A stretch of DNA of 6,913 bases, taken from Candidatus Gastranaerophilales bacterium. Lineage in GTDB: Bacteria; Cyanobacteriota; Vampirovibrionia; Gastranaerophilales; Gastranaerophilaceae. The notes beneath the pieces were generated by a model. The model was not told the DNA's origin and did no database searches. It saw only the letters and a program-made list of their open reading frames with translations. The position numbers were made by a program, and so were the translations under genes. The DNA lies in contig CANQLK010000090.1 of assembly GCA_947624665.1 (NCBI GenBank), positions 1 to 6,913 on the forward strand. Direction: 5' to 3'. Below, piece after piece: positions 6,262 through 6,913 of this stretch (positions are counted from its first letter, which is position 1; each line of letters begins with the position of its first letter).

Positions 6262-6913
6262 TTATTTAAAGAAATTAGTTTTATAAGCATTAAGCCTTTC
6301 GGTCAGAGCCTCTTTATCTTCATCCGAGAGCTTTTCTCCCGCATCGAGTCTTTGAATCAAGTCTTTCATATTCGCATCGAAGAAATCATACCAACCTTGT
6401 TTAAAATCTTTAATTTTTGAATTTTCAATGTCATCCAAAATACCTTCATTGGCTGCAAACAAGATACTTATTTGTTTCGAAACGCTTAAAGGATTATACT
6501 GTGGCTGTTTTAGAACTTCCATCAGCTTTTGTCCTCTTGTAAGTTGGTCTTTAGTAGCCTTATCAAGGTCGCTCGCAAATTGAGCAAAGGCTTCCAGTTC
6601 TCTAAATTGAGCCAAATCAAGTCTTAATTTCCCTGCAACTTGTTTTATGCCTTTTGTTTGGGCGGCACCTCCAACTCTTGATACCGATAATCCTGCGTTT
6701 ATTGCAGGTCTTGTACCTGCGTTGAATAAATTTGATTCCAAAAATATCTGACCGTCCGTAATGGAAATAACGTTTGTTGGAATATAAGCGGAAACATCTC
6801 CTGCCTGAGTTTCTATAATCGGTAGTGCGGTTATACTACCGCCTCCGAGGTCATCGTTTAGTTTACAAGCTCTTTCAAGCAGCCTTGAATGGAGATAGAA
6901 TACAGCTCCGGGG
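6262..6913 (-). CDS. atpA: F-type ATP synthase alpha subunit, C-terminal part (runs off the right edge)
   Basis: Alpha is the non-catalytic nucleotide-binding subunit of the F1 head. The window holds its last 216 residues, out of a usual total of a little over 500. The open frame continues without a stop to the window edge, so the start lies outside. The fragment opens with PGAVFYLHSRLLERA and then shows ALPIIETQAGDVSAYIPTN and SITDGQIFLESNLFNAGTRP, all classic alpha-subunit blocks. SVSRVGGAAQTKG contains the arginine finger that reaches into the beta catalytic site (AGA codon at 6678-6676). The C-terminal helical domain follows, with FAQFASDLDKAT and LKQPQYNPLSV. The Walker A region is not in the window. 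A TTG at 6741 looks like a possible start of a shorter frame, but it encodes the conserved Leu of IFLES and is internal. atpG follows after 15 nt. Confidence 0.98.
   Translation of the reverse strand, partial: PGAVFYLHSRLLERACKLNDDLGGGSITALPIIETQAGDVSAYIPTNVISITDGQIFLESNLFNAGTRPAINAGLSVSRVGGAAQTKGIKQVAGKLRLDLAQFRELEAFAQFASDLDKATKDQLTRGQKLMEVLKQPQYNPLSVSKQISILFAANEGILDDIENSKIKDFKQGWYDFFDANMKDLIQRLDAGEKLSDEDKEALTERLNAYKTNFFK

Noticed and set aside
6730..6741. TTG at 6741 as the start of a 159-residue protein
   Set aside because: The frame is open upstream to the window edge and encodes conserved alpha-subunit sequence, so this TTG is an internal Leu codon of atpA.

Overview
This 6.9-kb, AT-rich window looks like a stretch of bacterial chromosome carrying core genes. 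All protein-coding genes are on the minus strand and are read from right to left: the 3' part of atpA (F1 ATP synthase alpha), atpG (gamma), a 1190-residue AsmA-like envelope protein, asd (aspartate-semialdehyde dehydrogenase) and the 5' part of dapA (4-hydroxy-tetrahydrodipicolinate synthase). Both end genes run out of the window. I see no mobile elements, CRISPR arrays, tRNA or rRNA genes, and no broken genes.

Layout. Positions 6913 to 1748 form one tightly packed block: atpA and atpG are 15 nt apart, and atpG and the AsmA-like gene are 5 nt apart, so they are probably co-transcribed. A 255-bp gap (1493-1747) is the only substantial non-coding stretch. It holds a probable asd promoter on the minus strand, an imperfect inverted repeat in the asd leader and, facing the other way, a promoter-like sequence followed by an intrinsic terminator on the plus strand. 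Together the last two could make a small RNA of about 70 nt. Positions 1492 to 1 are a second unit, asd-dapA, with 11 nt between the genes.

Organism. The AsmA-family protein points to a diderm (outer-membrane) bacterium. After the gamma gene most bacteria have the beta gene (atpD); here the gamma gene is followed by an unrelated envelope gene. A break after gamma, with beta and epsilon elsewhere, is the arrangement known in Cyanobacteria. The gamma subunit has no obvious long regulatory insertion of the photosynthetic type. With the low GC content, this suggests a non-photosynthetic member of the Cyanobacteriota (Melainabacteria/Vampirovibrionia, for example Gastranaerophilales). That is an inference of moderate to low confidence from gene order and remembered family features, not from a database search.

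How the genes work together. AtpA and AtpG belong to the catalytic head and rotor of the ATP synthase. Asd and DapA act in sequence on the aspartate pathway: Asd makes aspartate semialdehyde and DapA condenses it with pyruvate on the way to diaminopimelate and lysine, which feeds peptidoglycan. The AsmA-like protein probably works in the envelope, possibly in lipid movement between membranes. I found no clear evidence of a new defence, mobile or biosynthetic system. The most interesting items are the non-coding gap and the unusual neighbour and tail of the AsmA-like protein.
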